Assembly: GCA_937951625.1 (NCBI GenBank)
Contig: CALFBP010000041.1
Coordinates: forward strand, 1 to 52,170
Reading direction: 5' to 3'
Length of the DNA stretch: 52,170 bases
From: an uncultured Thermoguttaceae bacterium
Lineage (GTDB): Bacteria; Planctomycetota; Planctomycetia; Pirellulales; Thermoguttaceae
Of this stretch, positions 22,001 through 26,000 are shown one piece after another. The notes below the pieces were generated by a model. It saw nothing but the letters and a program-made list of their open reading frames with translations. It was not told the DNA's origin and did no database searches. Every line of letters starts with the position of its first letter. Within the stretch, counting starts at the first letter, position 1. A program made the position numbers and the translations under genes.

Positions 22001-22558
22001 GTCCAAGCGACCGTTGAACGGCTTGGGCGGCGAGTCGGTGTTTCGCAGCGGTATGGCGCGGCTACCAAATAACTCCGTGTGGGCGGTGCCGTAGAAATGG
22101 AGCCGATAAGAATCGTCGGGCAGGGATTCGGCGAATCGAATGATGACTTCGTTGGGCACATCGCCCAGGCCCGCCCAGCCGATTGGCACGACTACGTCTG
22201 GAGAGGTGTTATCCGGTTCCCCGGTGAATCGCCCGTCGCCGCCGCTGCGAATCAGTTGAATGCCCGTGGCCAACGACAGTGTGTCGATCGATTGGCCCTC
22301 GTTGAAACGCAGGAGCAATTCCCGCGGGGCCTCGGTCAACTTTTGGTTTTCGCCGAGGATCTGGCCCTCCTTGGGTACAATGGCCACCACCGTCGGCGGC
22401 TCAATGCTTAAAAGCATCCGTTCCTCGAACCGCTCCAGACGAAGCCCCCGAGGCTTGGCAAATTCGCGCTTGCGGCGCGACCTTGCTTTCGACCGTGAAC
22501 CTCGCCGCGTGCTGACCGCAGAGTCGCTACGACGGAACAGACTGTTCCAAATCCCCAT
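1..22558 (-). CDS. Giant modular exported protein, at least 7,519 residues, C-terminus beyond left edge
   Basis: The frame starts at ATG 22558, preceded by AAGGAG eight bases upstream, and has no stop down to base 2. I read it in one register throughout. Residues 39-51 (LRLERFEERMLLS) match the planctomycete LEPR-XLL-type N-terminal motif of large exported proteins. In order follow: Ig-like/FEF modules (about 22400-20300); a metzincin-like region with a degenerate HExxxxxGxxQ at residues 951-961; a pre-peptidase-like domain (about 19540-19290); beta-helix-like segments (about 18500-16500); further pre-peptidase-like domains (about 15960-15800, 14960-14740); propeller-like repeats (about 10060-9300); beta-helix-like repeats (about 8100-7440); three GEVED modules (about 6130-4650); two nidogen-like modules (4500-3480); SdrD-B-like segments; a Calx-beta domain (2576-1095) split by a propeller; and 100-residue Ig/cadherin repeats. 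Likely a surface or secreted adhesive/structural protein; its ligand and function are unknown. Long opposite-strand frames are shadows. Confidence 0.93.
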   Translation of the reverse strand, partial: MGIWNSLFRRSDSAVSTRRGSRSKARSRRKREFAKPRGLRLERFEERMLLSIEPPTVVAIVPKEGQILGENQKLTEAPRELLLRFNEGQSIDTLSLATGIQLIRSGGDGRFTGEPDNTSPDVVVPIGWAGLGDVPNEVIIRFAESLPDDSYRLHFYGTAHTELFGSRAIPLRNTDSPPKPFNGRLDSQGNWVGQDYVHPFSINLGPTVTAVVPQPVRHVALEDAVLDLSPTVQPTVSNQLIVRYGSREETFTFGPGGIPLGATTTATRDNIVNAVNARFAPQAEVTARAVNDALGRPLRVQFTGTSYDVELVVSDSAISTSRVAYAVLDVTNFGPALVGKQFSIQYGARSETFTFIAQGSTPAGNQIPLGTSAGATRNNIAARINAIMGPDVVASPTTDGAGTSGQPIRVLLTGAAAVPQPSAGNTGFHVVRTKLQQQRNVVEVYFNNDELLESSAEQVSHYALFPIKDPGNPFDDQASVITVDFGAIGGIANLPGKRFTVSNGGASANYEFVTLITGPNQILVNPSTDTPASIAEKIRNELLASAGSLGIRIHVSGAKIALDGGQTVPIFADVPGFATRFLFQRGPVNPASAVYDRARNLVTLTFDFSLDAYATGAFRLRIGDDYQPIMTTVTTVPGSDNPSTDPNYSSFATAYDLLPTLHVSGTASFLNGKTFTVNGTTFEFFTGAPSGPNVAIPIALGDSPAQIAAKMVPVLNAQLGLGAEAKSNRVVFAGATARANAPTIAVGSTGFAYAPMEAFDGADALGQAISQSVVITAAIQPKNTLPSLPWPGGKDEPGHPNLPGNPPLMGPFAEDHYVNTTDYDGNRAGQPDLTPGVATVTYNFPRVYGEYPAPKINQIFSRPEQIQRTREIFELLGKAMGIQFIELESDAYHAADIGVVTGDPRVVDPNLPMNTPFAIGGTAGKGLAIINNGVDWGTSEFGGTWFVTAMHEILSLLGLGQTYDLAGFSVMGDHNYNTTIGPRNDVEQNYLGAPRDAVFPSPVEVVHGQYLYRPDSNDVDVYRFTLAQAGTFSVETIAERLPEASTLDTKISLYDANHQVLASNDDYFGNDSYLELRLAAGTYYVAVAASGNVFDPRIADSGMGGTTQGPYDLRLTFRADRRSSDTTIVDATLTALDGDGDGQPGGAFDFWFNVQSYDYGDGDASNDHVLFVDKTPSLKLGPLGSETNPYTTISAALAAANSGNLFTPGDIVRIVGNNFANDNHGRSILTTGVTGSVLNALIQANKVPTFTLADENQLLVRFEFTTTGTATGPGNEPVIFRATDGAAAIALAVQDAIQRAHVERGLNIAASVNPQRPEEVRLTARAVFFDPDTTPLSSTLQDNIAYEIGRAPNNAVLADGASLEVPKGVTVMIDAGALFKMGGSNILVGTSDRDNDRSRGALQVLGTPEVSVIFTSYKDESIGNDTYGGLPTKPAKGDWGGLVFRNDLDYEAMGTDPTRRVYEAAGIFLNYVNYADLRYGGGKLGANDPFDPIHMVQARPTITNNSITRSANAAMSADPNSFAETKFQSFRSTLDTVQASAEAYTLDYGRSGPRIQGNFVADNSMNALSVRIQTDQVSGEFLDKLTVSARFDELDIPYVLGQKLVIAGAPGGVIEARGTTSLGMRNRNEIVARAADAAIDPLDFVQDQDYFSISDGFGKVVFEFHARPDPLSNPEFNYDNPPEFAPSGRVLIPFGANFSRLQIANKIKDAIDFARSHKADPLVAFDRDSRLNLTATVSGTPTDPVVIVTGPTVILEGFRGQTVARPDGRLLIDPGAVVKLRGGMIEVQMGGQLIAEGSKNSPIVFTSILDDRYGRGGTFDTNNDGMFDAPPGARDGADPARGDWGGIYLWPTASLSLDWGRVFYAGGSGAIEGRNVFFNPIEIRQADARITNTLFQFNDAHSTSGDDRNGRGVVDASTIFVRGAQPVLVYNTFLNNTGSVVSIDANSLTGVRVRDWGRSVPYLDLSQESIRPEQWEVPYSPFGDFDDNYGPLVRLNQYDANAINGMVVRGGVIATASVWDDVDIVHVLYDEIIVDNLHGDSGLRLQSNANESLVVKLSGATAGFTVRGTPNSNSNRIGGAIQILGVGTRPVVLTSLADDSVGAGFKPGVNRAPQTDTNNDGLRTDPADPFAPRPGQWRGIRIEKFSNDRNVAVVNELEPPARATATNDTKETRQRLGVLAPNLYSGDDVLRLGFQVHGHIRDDAPGDVDIYSFEAKPGTEVWIDIDRTQFALDTVVELLDSQGRIVAWSDDSTAPTTPDKIPEEAKPGELQAQTVNYDHGIARTMRRDSSVIPDHYTQNPRDAGFRAVLPGGTSQETYYVRVRAALKMLEMPQGSAIRDGDYFSLDDGRRIVVFEFNDLSSGSGSVTSGRVRIDYFRATDTANDIARRVKDAINAENAAGRLGIKVLDDGVVDGALVLTRDTAFPATAANKAPTTMRFDAGTSTLRQTNPTGSYQLQIRLRELQEVPGTAIKHADIRYAVNGIEVLGMPNSSPLMGDSFDIEVRDTGSPQTGLNDTVATAQRIGNLLASDKATLTVGGYTSGETDTDAYRFSVDLQGIQSLTPLGQVNDRGTRFPVTFDVDWADSLSGRPDLSMYVFDSQGRLILVGTDSNILDDRNANLFGGSDAELSRGSTGVLDPWIGPVYLPEGNGTEYTVVVAPKYRIPAVLQEDTADPQARLVRREPVNSVRRIIDDHIGFSDYSGVAQGAVTAAFPVNNTGSDNESYLVQNSSKVLQLNAYADEFTLADVTMFVVTGSSGNGDDVYTVNPFTGARQIDLSYTGWANNHGAMYYSDIGVRNDGRLYGLRYDNIAPGTESRLIWLNGGNVSQTEPGYEVPTSVAGLADAGAASYPGEIVGTTVQVLGGGNSRSWALEAFAFDPYTAPAGGNRYQVTAGSAPYRGGGVDFWQNLFFVLDSGGNAVDAPNNFRIYDTSPSPGGPRINSAIVPLGMLTFADDALPGVFGSFVPWNQYPAVAERYIGAPVTGLAYVDGRLFAVTQTPVTYTPEVTGTNPLPLGVEPGQYNLFEVVNVTGLAADGTVQYRLMSDFTASPAGWNWGFFGWDSPTGSGNPPGRTIVRRVASNPTLGVSVPLGPRLRPVALLRDSAGNPITNLSGLTTGPQNVENGKYADTLFAIQGNGTIWATDIHGTLQAVFANGSTSIATGLFGATGLAFSNIDYNLWHATARRGTDPGHGIKPLWDSSRISPEYPHDGSTGWNISMGFGLEDPRSISYPSISSQPNAANYTDASTYVWNDRGSNGQAQGNYLGMTYDVPGVARGSLTTAEFSLAGYAPADKPTLYFNYFAGLDTDEGLNQHYDAFRVYISSDGARWDLVGTTTDMDSRRPNASSTAGTNEQVRWNGGQELYENTGWRQARIDLSNYAGQDKLRIRFDFNTASDWDIGAMDGQGRDRSSGVYLRAVGGNYLRDGNWFDVYTPATNTTDRFEFDMGYALIMPNAAGKKIADQGPGAQEWFQITDDGTPPNTPLTWTFQFYNTRDTAPPSTVPPYWTYIPITASDTAFDVAVKVRDAINAVFRTGPNGYAMAVIDEVHPDRVFLNRAVNVTQSANPTVLVQGDAPGVLQNAPTGTGYLSLVPIRVRGDMTAEEVAQAIWLALDQKYTNPVVGAEPFGSAQKYRCDLIQVLPTIQPTANAPNASGTSITNYQVGQTFTVGDRYRTIRFQFVQNRNSQATAGYVPVPLYELGDENGDGFAGQAYDAEQLAQAIAFAINNGHLATFQYPQGSSFIPSAFLAGVGGPQLQITAVATGRISSQTPAQADALDPWSGTRQVKTTGFYVRLDPRAPGQTDGYHAAFFNPGTTRLSQPFANTASKREGLTKAGYNNDLTTAANGSLIHMNGHRVSTTLPPVQAMPSTINPLSGDPTLPAGPAPLGYSEELYSDNPLWKGWPDNRENRFTHYRAAQRNFFEGVYIDDIIVGFAERGEMVTGYSSGYMAPADTSFVSQAVATRFDTTYNASRDPQTIQNTGYYQLEIRRAEEFASYQPYSPANRERTPILGSQTSSGPVVGLTRAFDTNDRLTTGFTLIAPPAWNITHGDTFQISDGVNKQTFQFRDRRVTSDGPIGVSIFFEGSENAVQMGEKIAAAINAQTLVKVKALQIITDNSQGHVIGKGSNKLALLGASWVSGIEFIAYGDAYKPFATDTNPPDATSATNLYNTSAAEDRMPAISPDGAVMAVARDTDGDGRYDIYLIDPNTGKDIPLRVNGVDRLGRLTLTGNALNGRLPAGVLYPGDNRDPAFSHDDATTMRLIYASNTYDPVNNPTGKYQLWEVVMSWSGGVLVLGEPVQLTFADADHREPSYAFHVGDARIAYVSNQWHPTRNPTEDYEIFLADLSTSGPRRITSATQFTTNDYDERSPRFDDPGSTTPSTKLVYVANAYDPIKNPERFYQIFTIPVAGGVPTQISFDRADHRSPSFTPSIGVSIGGTFYTPGDIVSFAKTLTTYYYYPGTPGNASRYGNDGDNYEVFVTGLAPNTSTFSLTSGSFSSQRLTDNDARDLEPTMVLAGAPAVQNLGGGFYRVTVTMNVFYASNRNEELDLAKVSNGKYTPYGSTEQLNSDLSSGDRFGAWGDYDVYRDVYQGTYLINTNTGAVGTPSWTLDNYTFAGGERTNSETPSHFQVTKDNRVTGNTTDLTRDFVQTADHTFAVDLPNGPYDVTITVGDLGSTARDLMLIWLEGTQRDTINTAPGVLTTRTYRVNVADGQLSLRLVDGGGADPNVAIESLVIVSAEDPLAQPHRFDFGTATSAVAAGFLGVDPGTAYTVGRGYGWIGAGTATAVERGVGSGLKQKPYHWIPVSRGDANTARDQGLVLIEGNQIRYSRDWGIVVDAGSRENRDERGTDNQASWPSPGAVMPLAVVNNQRLVPGVAVTNNVVAFSESPSGGGILVSGDPNAGGAPLAAVPFARVINNTLYGNATPRGTGIRVEENASPTLLNNIVANFATGIFVQNQPITNTTVVVGSLYQGNTTAITANLLTPQTDPIFLAGSDPLFVDAANGNFYLLQGSKAIDSAYDSQGERATMRAVRSALGIPDSTIWSPEFDLYGQKRWDDPLTNNAGAGRSLYKDRGAIDRVDDARPSAFLVTPYDVTRLNDVDPNRGDQDPRLANVLIFGETLLQFVIQLHDQGVGINDRTLDPIAGVNPNNVLSIVKIDPLTNLETPLVVDVDFFYSYNAMSDTITVLPTKGVWDINTTYRIELFNQNIRDLADNPLMPNDVTGQTLFNISLYGLDYGDAPDNPITPPGVTPPWTYPTLKSRLGAAHATNGSIWLGARISGEVNANQDPLAQGDTFDDGVSFGSSLVIGGRPSFTVTATKRGVVPNTYRGLFDFGQSATGPTVEVGYTGVTPSSLYSPAVGYGWQTLAGVLGGTNALGTALTRDYNATADNVFLVDLPNGEYQVEITLGDTGPTVRDQMRILLEDAQVDLISTGAGEVVTRTYTVAVTDGQLALRLIDGGGLPTGVAIESLVITPAPIGNLNVWVDWNRDGDWNDANEHWIADLPLPAGDTVFNNPADPLSPVAIVPPGLSEGLTFARFRFSTDPAASQPTGRAFDGEVEDYYVRLSDYPEDFGDAPHSYRTVFNPGGVWTGPRHAVENLTTPTLTLGSRVDVEFNAFASADATGDDLNPPGSLSDEDGVQFLTAIQFGQIAVMQVEVNSNFAPDANGNRATLNAWIDWNINGQFEASEQVIADNTVLAAYSLSGSNSLLTLNNGTPTEISIRVPAQGVASEGTTFARFRLSAPGETGLGPDGILPATSLSRPGKVPFGEVEDHQITVLSDPYDYGDAPDIRFTFAGQQYLKAYPTSKAVSGTRAAANLFDYRLHLGPTVTYERDANLDPNAPGRSDPGDDGVVVPGSTPQQIILRAGLVNEMQVTFVNELGTPAYFNAWIDYDFDGVFGSYASGEQLFASDIVITSSETRTFAFQVPANAAQPITFLRARLSDVPNMGPAGAGSGGTPPRGEIEDYPVAIVVPTASVSGYKFNDLNGNGIWDSNHLGAVPPVRFETSNFTLAVPKGDEGSSAAIALAYTDPATNTTYPFRFEFFGNSFTELYVNNNGNVTFGQAQPANAPLGFPQNLPMLAPFWSDVDTTGAGEVRVSKGLSVRNQPFVQVDWLDVGYYNGHADLQNTFTLYLEDDPAGDLVVFKYWNVEWTTGDAGKVGMPGGANGFGGSGAVVGIDPGNGYHFIELARPSTPSGLDALMALPNQAYAWRFDPKTGTPGSANPTANAPLIDLMKGGPLVINPTDEGSSQLIRLPFIFEFYGVGYQDLYVNNNGNVTLGSPQGAAVPVGFPQTLPMIAPFWADVDTRLGAGEVRVNQGTSVRGRPFIEVDWIGVGYYNQHRDKRNNFSLYIEDDPAGDIVAFAYTDLQWTTGDRDGGVNGFGGRGAQIGFGSGNDFLNVMRPDSQEDLDLLLALPNRQMVWRFDPTTGLPGRSEMGLAGVQMYVDLNNNGRWDPGEPLSVTQPDDPSTPNINELGSFKFTGLWPGRVLVREIVPSGLLGSRWAQTTPYFAPADAVAHAGIRAVHPSELRDGQSFAIGDGTTTKLFEFDFDAATTLFGPPGTIRVNVSTALTTADVAQAMADAIAASGLNLVVHYGPTSTVSSSHLAHVVSLSGANEVQFDPQPIGLALGATPSALMQVNEILITDSSSQATAAMPFGDYRLPRIAIGDWSGDEGNSGKRPVRLPVTITGSFGAPVTVYYSVEDGTATRADNDYEAPLTGSITIPTALAVENQWNIETLSVNPNSNYNYAVSGNVTVWNKYDGRDWHIYADLLNPATGTSETRQISVRDKDKPFYSTDNREPSVYDLGNGNYYVVWAGKPAGSETFEIYLYDSSKPEDQRITRLTSNSVNDRTPQVSARYVAWTSSTGTQRSIWAYDLAQPGTPAVKISNDLYDNVTPQVDGQTIVWTAVGSAASEIFAYDRGRTRRLTNNAIDDILPHVSGNNVVWQANVNGKWQIYLFRLNQDADGQPIQVTSDGFDNIAPRVSGNNLVWERQTNAGQSAIMFWDISTDDPAQAQVISRGPYPLQKSPRISGDRVVWSLFDGANWDVMYYEVGSGVMPQNLSNNTVYNTDPQIPDSADPIVVWRLEDGTNFKVVRATPSGQSLTVYIPGDGAAISIIGDTRIEPDETFFVRLTGASLAEISQAVATVTIRNDDGNRPPVLASIGNKTVNEQATLSFIAAATDPDAGQTLTFSLDAAAIALGMSIHPTTGLFTWTPTELQGGASYQATITVTDNGVNPPSLSASETITITVNEANVAPVLQPIGPKSVDEQTRLEFTVVATDQDRPLQTLTYSLDAAAIALGMSIHPVTGVFTWTPTELQGGASYQATITVTDNGVNPPNLTASETITITVNEVNVAPMLQLIGSKSVDEQTRLQFAVVATDQDRPSQTLTYSLDAAALALGMRINPATGVFTWIPTELQGGATYQATITVTDNGVNPPNLSASETITITVNEVNTAPVLNPIGNKVVQEGGTLSFVATATDADLPAQTLTFSLDPASLALGMSIHPATGAFTWTPTLAQ
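3480..4500 (-). repeat. Duplicated nidogen-like (NIDO) modules in the giant protein
   Basis: Two successive modules, about 4500-4050 and 3860-3480, share the pattern LPFxFEFxG ... LYVNNNGNVT ... GFPQxLPMxAPFW(S/A)DVDT ... GEVRV ... VDW ... VGYYN ... DDPAGD ... WTTGD ... NGFGG. This is the NIDO-type signature of extracellular adhesion proteins. Each copy is followed by a segment ending in WRFDP. The high similarity indicates internal duplication. Confidence 0.75.
4650..6130 (-). repeat. Three GEVED modules in the giant protein
   Basis: Three segments follow the GEVED layout: an N/A-W-I/V-D-W/Y start describing an Asp-rich strand, a TFARFR or TFLRARL strand, and a closing GEVEDYYV (about 5870), GEVEDHQI (about 5245) or GEIEDYPV (about 4660). 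The first two GEVED blocks are followed by a (D)YGDAP- or DFGDAP-type linker; another such linker precedes the array. GEVED is a known C-terminal or repeat module of secreted bacterial proteins. Confidence 0.8.
19676..19708 (-). other. Degenerate metzincin zinc-site motif in the giant protein
   Basis: Residues 951-961 read HEILSLLGLGQ. The metzincin consensus is HExxHxxGxxH. The first His and the Glu are kept, as is the Gly, but the second His is Ser and the third is Gln. The flanking text (TAMHE..., then TYDLAGFSVMGDH) resembles metzincin-type regions in other exported proteins. The segment therefore probably descends from a protease and probably no longer binds catalytic zinc. Confidence 0.65.
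22406..22444 (-). other. LEPR-XLL-type N-terminal motif of the giant protein
   Basis: Residues 39-51 read LRLERFEERMLLS after a strongly basic N-terminus rich in Arg, Lys and Ser. This resembles the conserved N-terminal motif of very large exported planctomycete proteins. The divergent protease at 23054 carries a matching version (MESLEDRTLLS). Its role in export or sorting is presumed, not shown by the sequence. Confidence 0.8.
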
Positions 22559-22652
22559 GGAAATTACTCCTTGAAGAAACCAGCGCTAAAGCTGGCCAGC
22601 CCGGTCCCAAACCACCGAGGGCGCTAGCCTGCTATTCTCTGTCCGAGACTTT

Positions 22653-22681
22653 GTGATAGGGCAAATCGGAAAATAGGTCAA
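22653..22681 (-). promoter_or_regulatory. Candidate sigma70-like promoter of the giant gene
   Basis: On the minus strand TTGACC (22681-22676) is followed after 17 bases by TATCAC (22658-22653). This would place transcription start near 22646 and give a leader of roughly 88 bases before ATG 22558. It is a match by eye (5/6 and 4/6), not mapped. Confidence 0.5.
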
Positions 22682-22922
22682 ACAAATTGCGCAACACCTA
22701 AACGGTTCGATTAAAACTTGAAAGATAAAAAAAATCAACCCCCATACCCCCCAAACCACATATTTTCTACATTCGACGCATCAAACGGAAGTTATCTAGA
22801 TTTCGAAACCCCTACACTCGGGCGTTCAGTTCGGGTGAACAGCAGGAACTGATAAACACGCCCAACAGACGCCGAACAGGCGGACCAAAATTAACGCTCA
22901 TGCGAAAAAGTTCAGAAATCGT

Positions 22923-22952
22923 TTGACAAAGCACGGAATGCCAGATTATGTT
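22923..22952 (+). promoter_or_regulatory. Candidate sigma70-like promoter of the subtilisin-like gene
   Basis: A perfect TTGACA (22923-22928) is followed by TATGTT (22947-22952) with an 18-base spacer. Transcription would start near 22959, leaving a leader of about 95 bases before ATG 23054. The leader includes the imperfect hairpin GCGCCCC/GGGGTGCGC at 23004-23021. Confidence 0.55.
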
Positions 22953-23053
22953 CAAGCCGTGGGGCATAACCCGAAGTGGTGGTGTGCTTTCGCTTTGCTT
23001 TGAGCGCCCCTTGGGGTGCGCGTTGTTATCTTTGTTTTTTCGAGGGACTTCTC

Positions 23054-26000
23054 ATGGCAAGCCTTTTGAAATCCCTGCGAAGGTTGTGCGCGCGGTTTGA
23101 CGCAAAGGGAAAAACCAGATTGCGGGGCGTCGGGGATTCCTTTTCGCTGCGGCATGTCAGCGGCTCCCGGCTGGGCGGCATGGAATCTCTGGAAGACCGC
23201 ACGCTATTGAGCGTTTCCCCGCTGGGCCTGGAACGCCCGCTGGAGCAGTCGGGCCTGGTCGCCTCCGAACCAGCGCTCAATCGGCTGATCGTGCGGCTCG
23301 ACGAAGCCACGCCACTTCAGTCCGTTAGCTCGATCGCGGCGGAGCTAGGGGGCAGGCTGGTTCGGGAATTGCCTTCGATCCATGGAGCGGTCATCGAGAT
23401 CGATCCCAGTGGTAAAGACGTGAGCCAAGCTGTCTCCAGCGCGGTCTGCGTTTGGAGCGCCCATCCCGGCGTTCTCTATGCCGAGCCCGACAGTATTTAT
23501 CGTGTCGCGGCCACGTTTCCCAACGACCCGCGGTTTCCTGAGTTGTGGGGGATGCACAACACCGGCGCCTCAGGCGGCGTGGCCGACGCGGACATCGACG
23601 CCCCCGAGGCCTGGGACATGTTCCGTGGTTCAAGCAACGTGGTCGTGGCGGTAATTGATACAGGCGTGGATTACACGCATCCTGACTTGGCCGCCAACAT
23701 GTGGGTCAACCCAGGCGAGATCCCCAACAATGGCATCGACGATGACGGCAACGGCTGGATCGACGACGTCTATGGAATCGATCCCTTCAATCAAGACGCC
23801 GATCCCATGGATGACCACGGCCACGGCACGCATGTTTCCGGCACGTTGGGGGCCGTGGGCAATAATGGCATCGGCGTGGTGGGGGTCAACTGGAATGTGA
23901 AGATCATGGCCCTGAAGTTTCACGGGCCGAACTTCGGGTCGCTTTCGGCTGCGATCCAGGCCATTGATTACATGACCCGGATGAAGACGCAGTACGGCAT
24001 CAATATCGTGGCCAGCAATAACAGTTGGGGCGGCTGGCCATATTCGCAAGCCTTGTATGACGCGATCCGCGCGAGCAACGACGCGGGCATCATGTTCGTG
24101 GTTGCCGCCGGAAACGGCGGTGGGGATGGCATCGGCGACGACAATGATCGGATGCCCGTGTACCCGGCCAGCTACGACCTGCCGGGCATCATCGCCGTCG
24201 CCGCCACGGATCGAAGAGATCGGCTGGCGAGCTTCTCGAACTACGGCCGGACCTCGGTGGACTTGGCCGCGCCAGGCGTGGAGGTCCTCAGCACCGTTCC
24301 CCCCAGCCTTTACGGCGTTGCCTACGAGGCCTGGGACGGCACGTCGATGGCAGCGCCCCATGTCACCGGTGCCGTGGCGTTGGGCATGGCCTTCGAGCCC
24401 AGCGCCTCGCTGGCCGAGATCAAACAACTCCTTCTTAGCAGCGTAGACGTGTTGCCGGACCTGCAAAATCGGACGGTCAGTGGAGGGAGGCTGAACGTCG
24501 GCCGCTTCATGTCAAGTTTCAACGTGGCGCCCGTCCTCACCACGGCCGGACCCTTCACGCTCCGCTCGATGCGCCAGGGCGACATGAACCCCTTTGGCAC
24601 GCGGATCGCTGCCTTGCTGGAAAGTGCGGGACCGAACGCGATCACCGATCTGAACCCCAACGCCAAACAAGGCATTGCGGTGATCTCGGCCAACACGACG
24701 CAGGGGGTTTGGGAGTACACGACCAACAACGGGGCGACGTGGCGGCCATTGGGCCGGGTCTCGAACGCCTCGGCACGCTTACTTGCCGCCGACAGCACCA
24801 CACGCCTCCGCTTCCGCCCCAATGTGGATTTCGTGGGAACGATCTCGCCCGCCATCGTTTTTCGCGCTTGGGATCAAACCTCAGGCAGGAACGGCGAGTT
24901 AGGCAACGCCACCACGAATGGAGGCAGGACCGCGTTCAGCGCGGCCACGGCGACGGCGAGCATTACCGTCTCGCCGGTCAATTTCGCTCCAGTGCTCAAC
25001 ACGTCGCTTCCGTTCGAGTTCGACGAGATCGACCAGACCCCGCTCGGCGGTCCCGAACCGTTGAATCCAGGTACGCTTCTTTCCGACTTGCTCAACCGCG
25101 GCGGCACGGCGGCGATCAGCGACTTCAATGGCGATCCGCCAGGCATTGCCGTCATCGGGGCGGATTCCTCGCGCGGCGTTTGGGAATACCGGCTTCACGA
25201 GGCGGAGGGTTGGTTGCCTATGGGCACTCCCTCGCCGGCCGAGGCCCTGCTCTTGCCGGCCAATGCCGAAACCCGGTTGCGTTTCCGGCCGCACGAGGGT
25301 TTTTATGGGACCGTAAGCGCCGGGATCAGCTTCCGAGCTTGGGATCAAACGAATGGCAGCCCTGGGGAATTGATCGACGCCAGAGAAGTTGGCGGCCAGA
25401 CCGCCTTCAGCCGCGACCTGGCTTCGGCCTCGATTCACGTGCGCTGGATCAATGTCGCGCCCGTCTTATTGGGTGGCGAACCGCTGCGGTTGGACGCTAT
25501 CGCCGAGGACGATCGGAACAATCCCGGGACCCTTGTCTCGCAGATCTTGACGAGTCTGGCCCCCGATCCCTATCCCATCGAAGATATTGACGGCGACATG
25601 TCGCCCGGACTGGGCATCGCGGTGATTCAAGCTCCCGACGCGAACGGGAGTTGGTGGTATTCGACGGACGGAGTTCAGTGGCAGGCGATTGCCGGTGTGG
25701 CGTCCGAGGCGAGCGCCTTGCTCTTGGCTGCCGACAACGTGACACGGCTCCAGTTCCGTCCGAATTCCAACTTCAACACCGCCCAGCCTTTTGATGCTCC
25801 CCGACTTCTGTTCCGTGCCTGGGACCGCACTTCGGGGACGAACGGAAGTTTCGCCGATACCTCGATCCACGGCGGAACCACGGCGTTCAGTGCCGGTACT
25901 CGCGGCATTGCAATCGAGGTCCTTCCCGTCAACGATCCCCCAGCCTTCGTCAAGGGCCCCGATCAGACGGTCTTGGAAGACAGCCCGATGCTGACCGTGG

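Larger units (their letters stand above)
22559..23053. other. AT-rich divergent intergenic region
   Basis: This 495-base gap separates the two divergent giant genes and is visibly richer in A and T than its surroundings (for example AAAGATAAAAAAAATC near 22721). It holds one sigma70-like promoter per direction, listed separately, plus a leader hairpin near 23004-23021. I see no convincing gene in it. The in-frame GTG at 22976 lies upstream of the better protease start. Confidence 0.8.

Noticed and set aside
22976-23053. Upstream GTG start for the protease
   Set aside because: It would add 26 residues translated from the leader hairpin. ATG 23054 has GAGGG just upstream and a start like that of the divergent giant protein.
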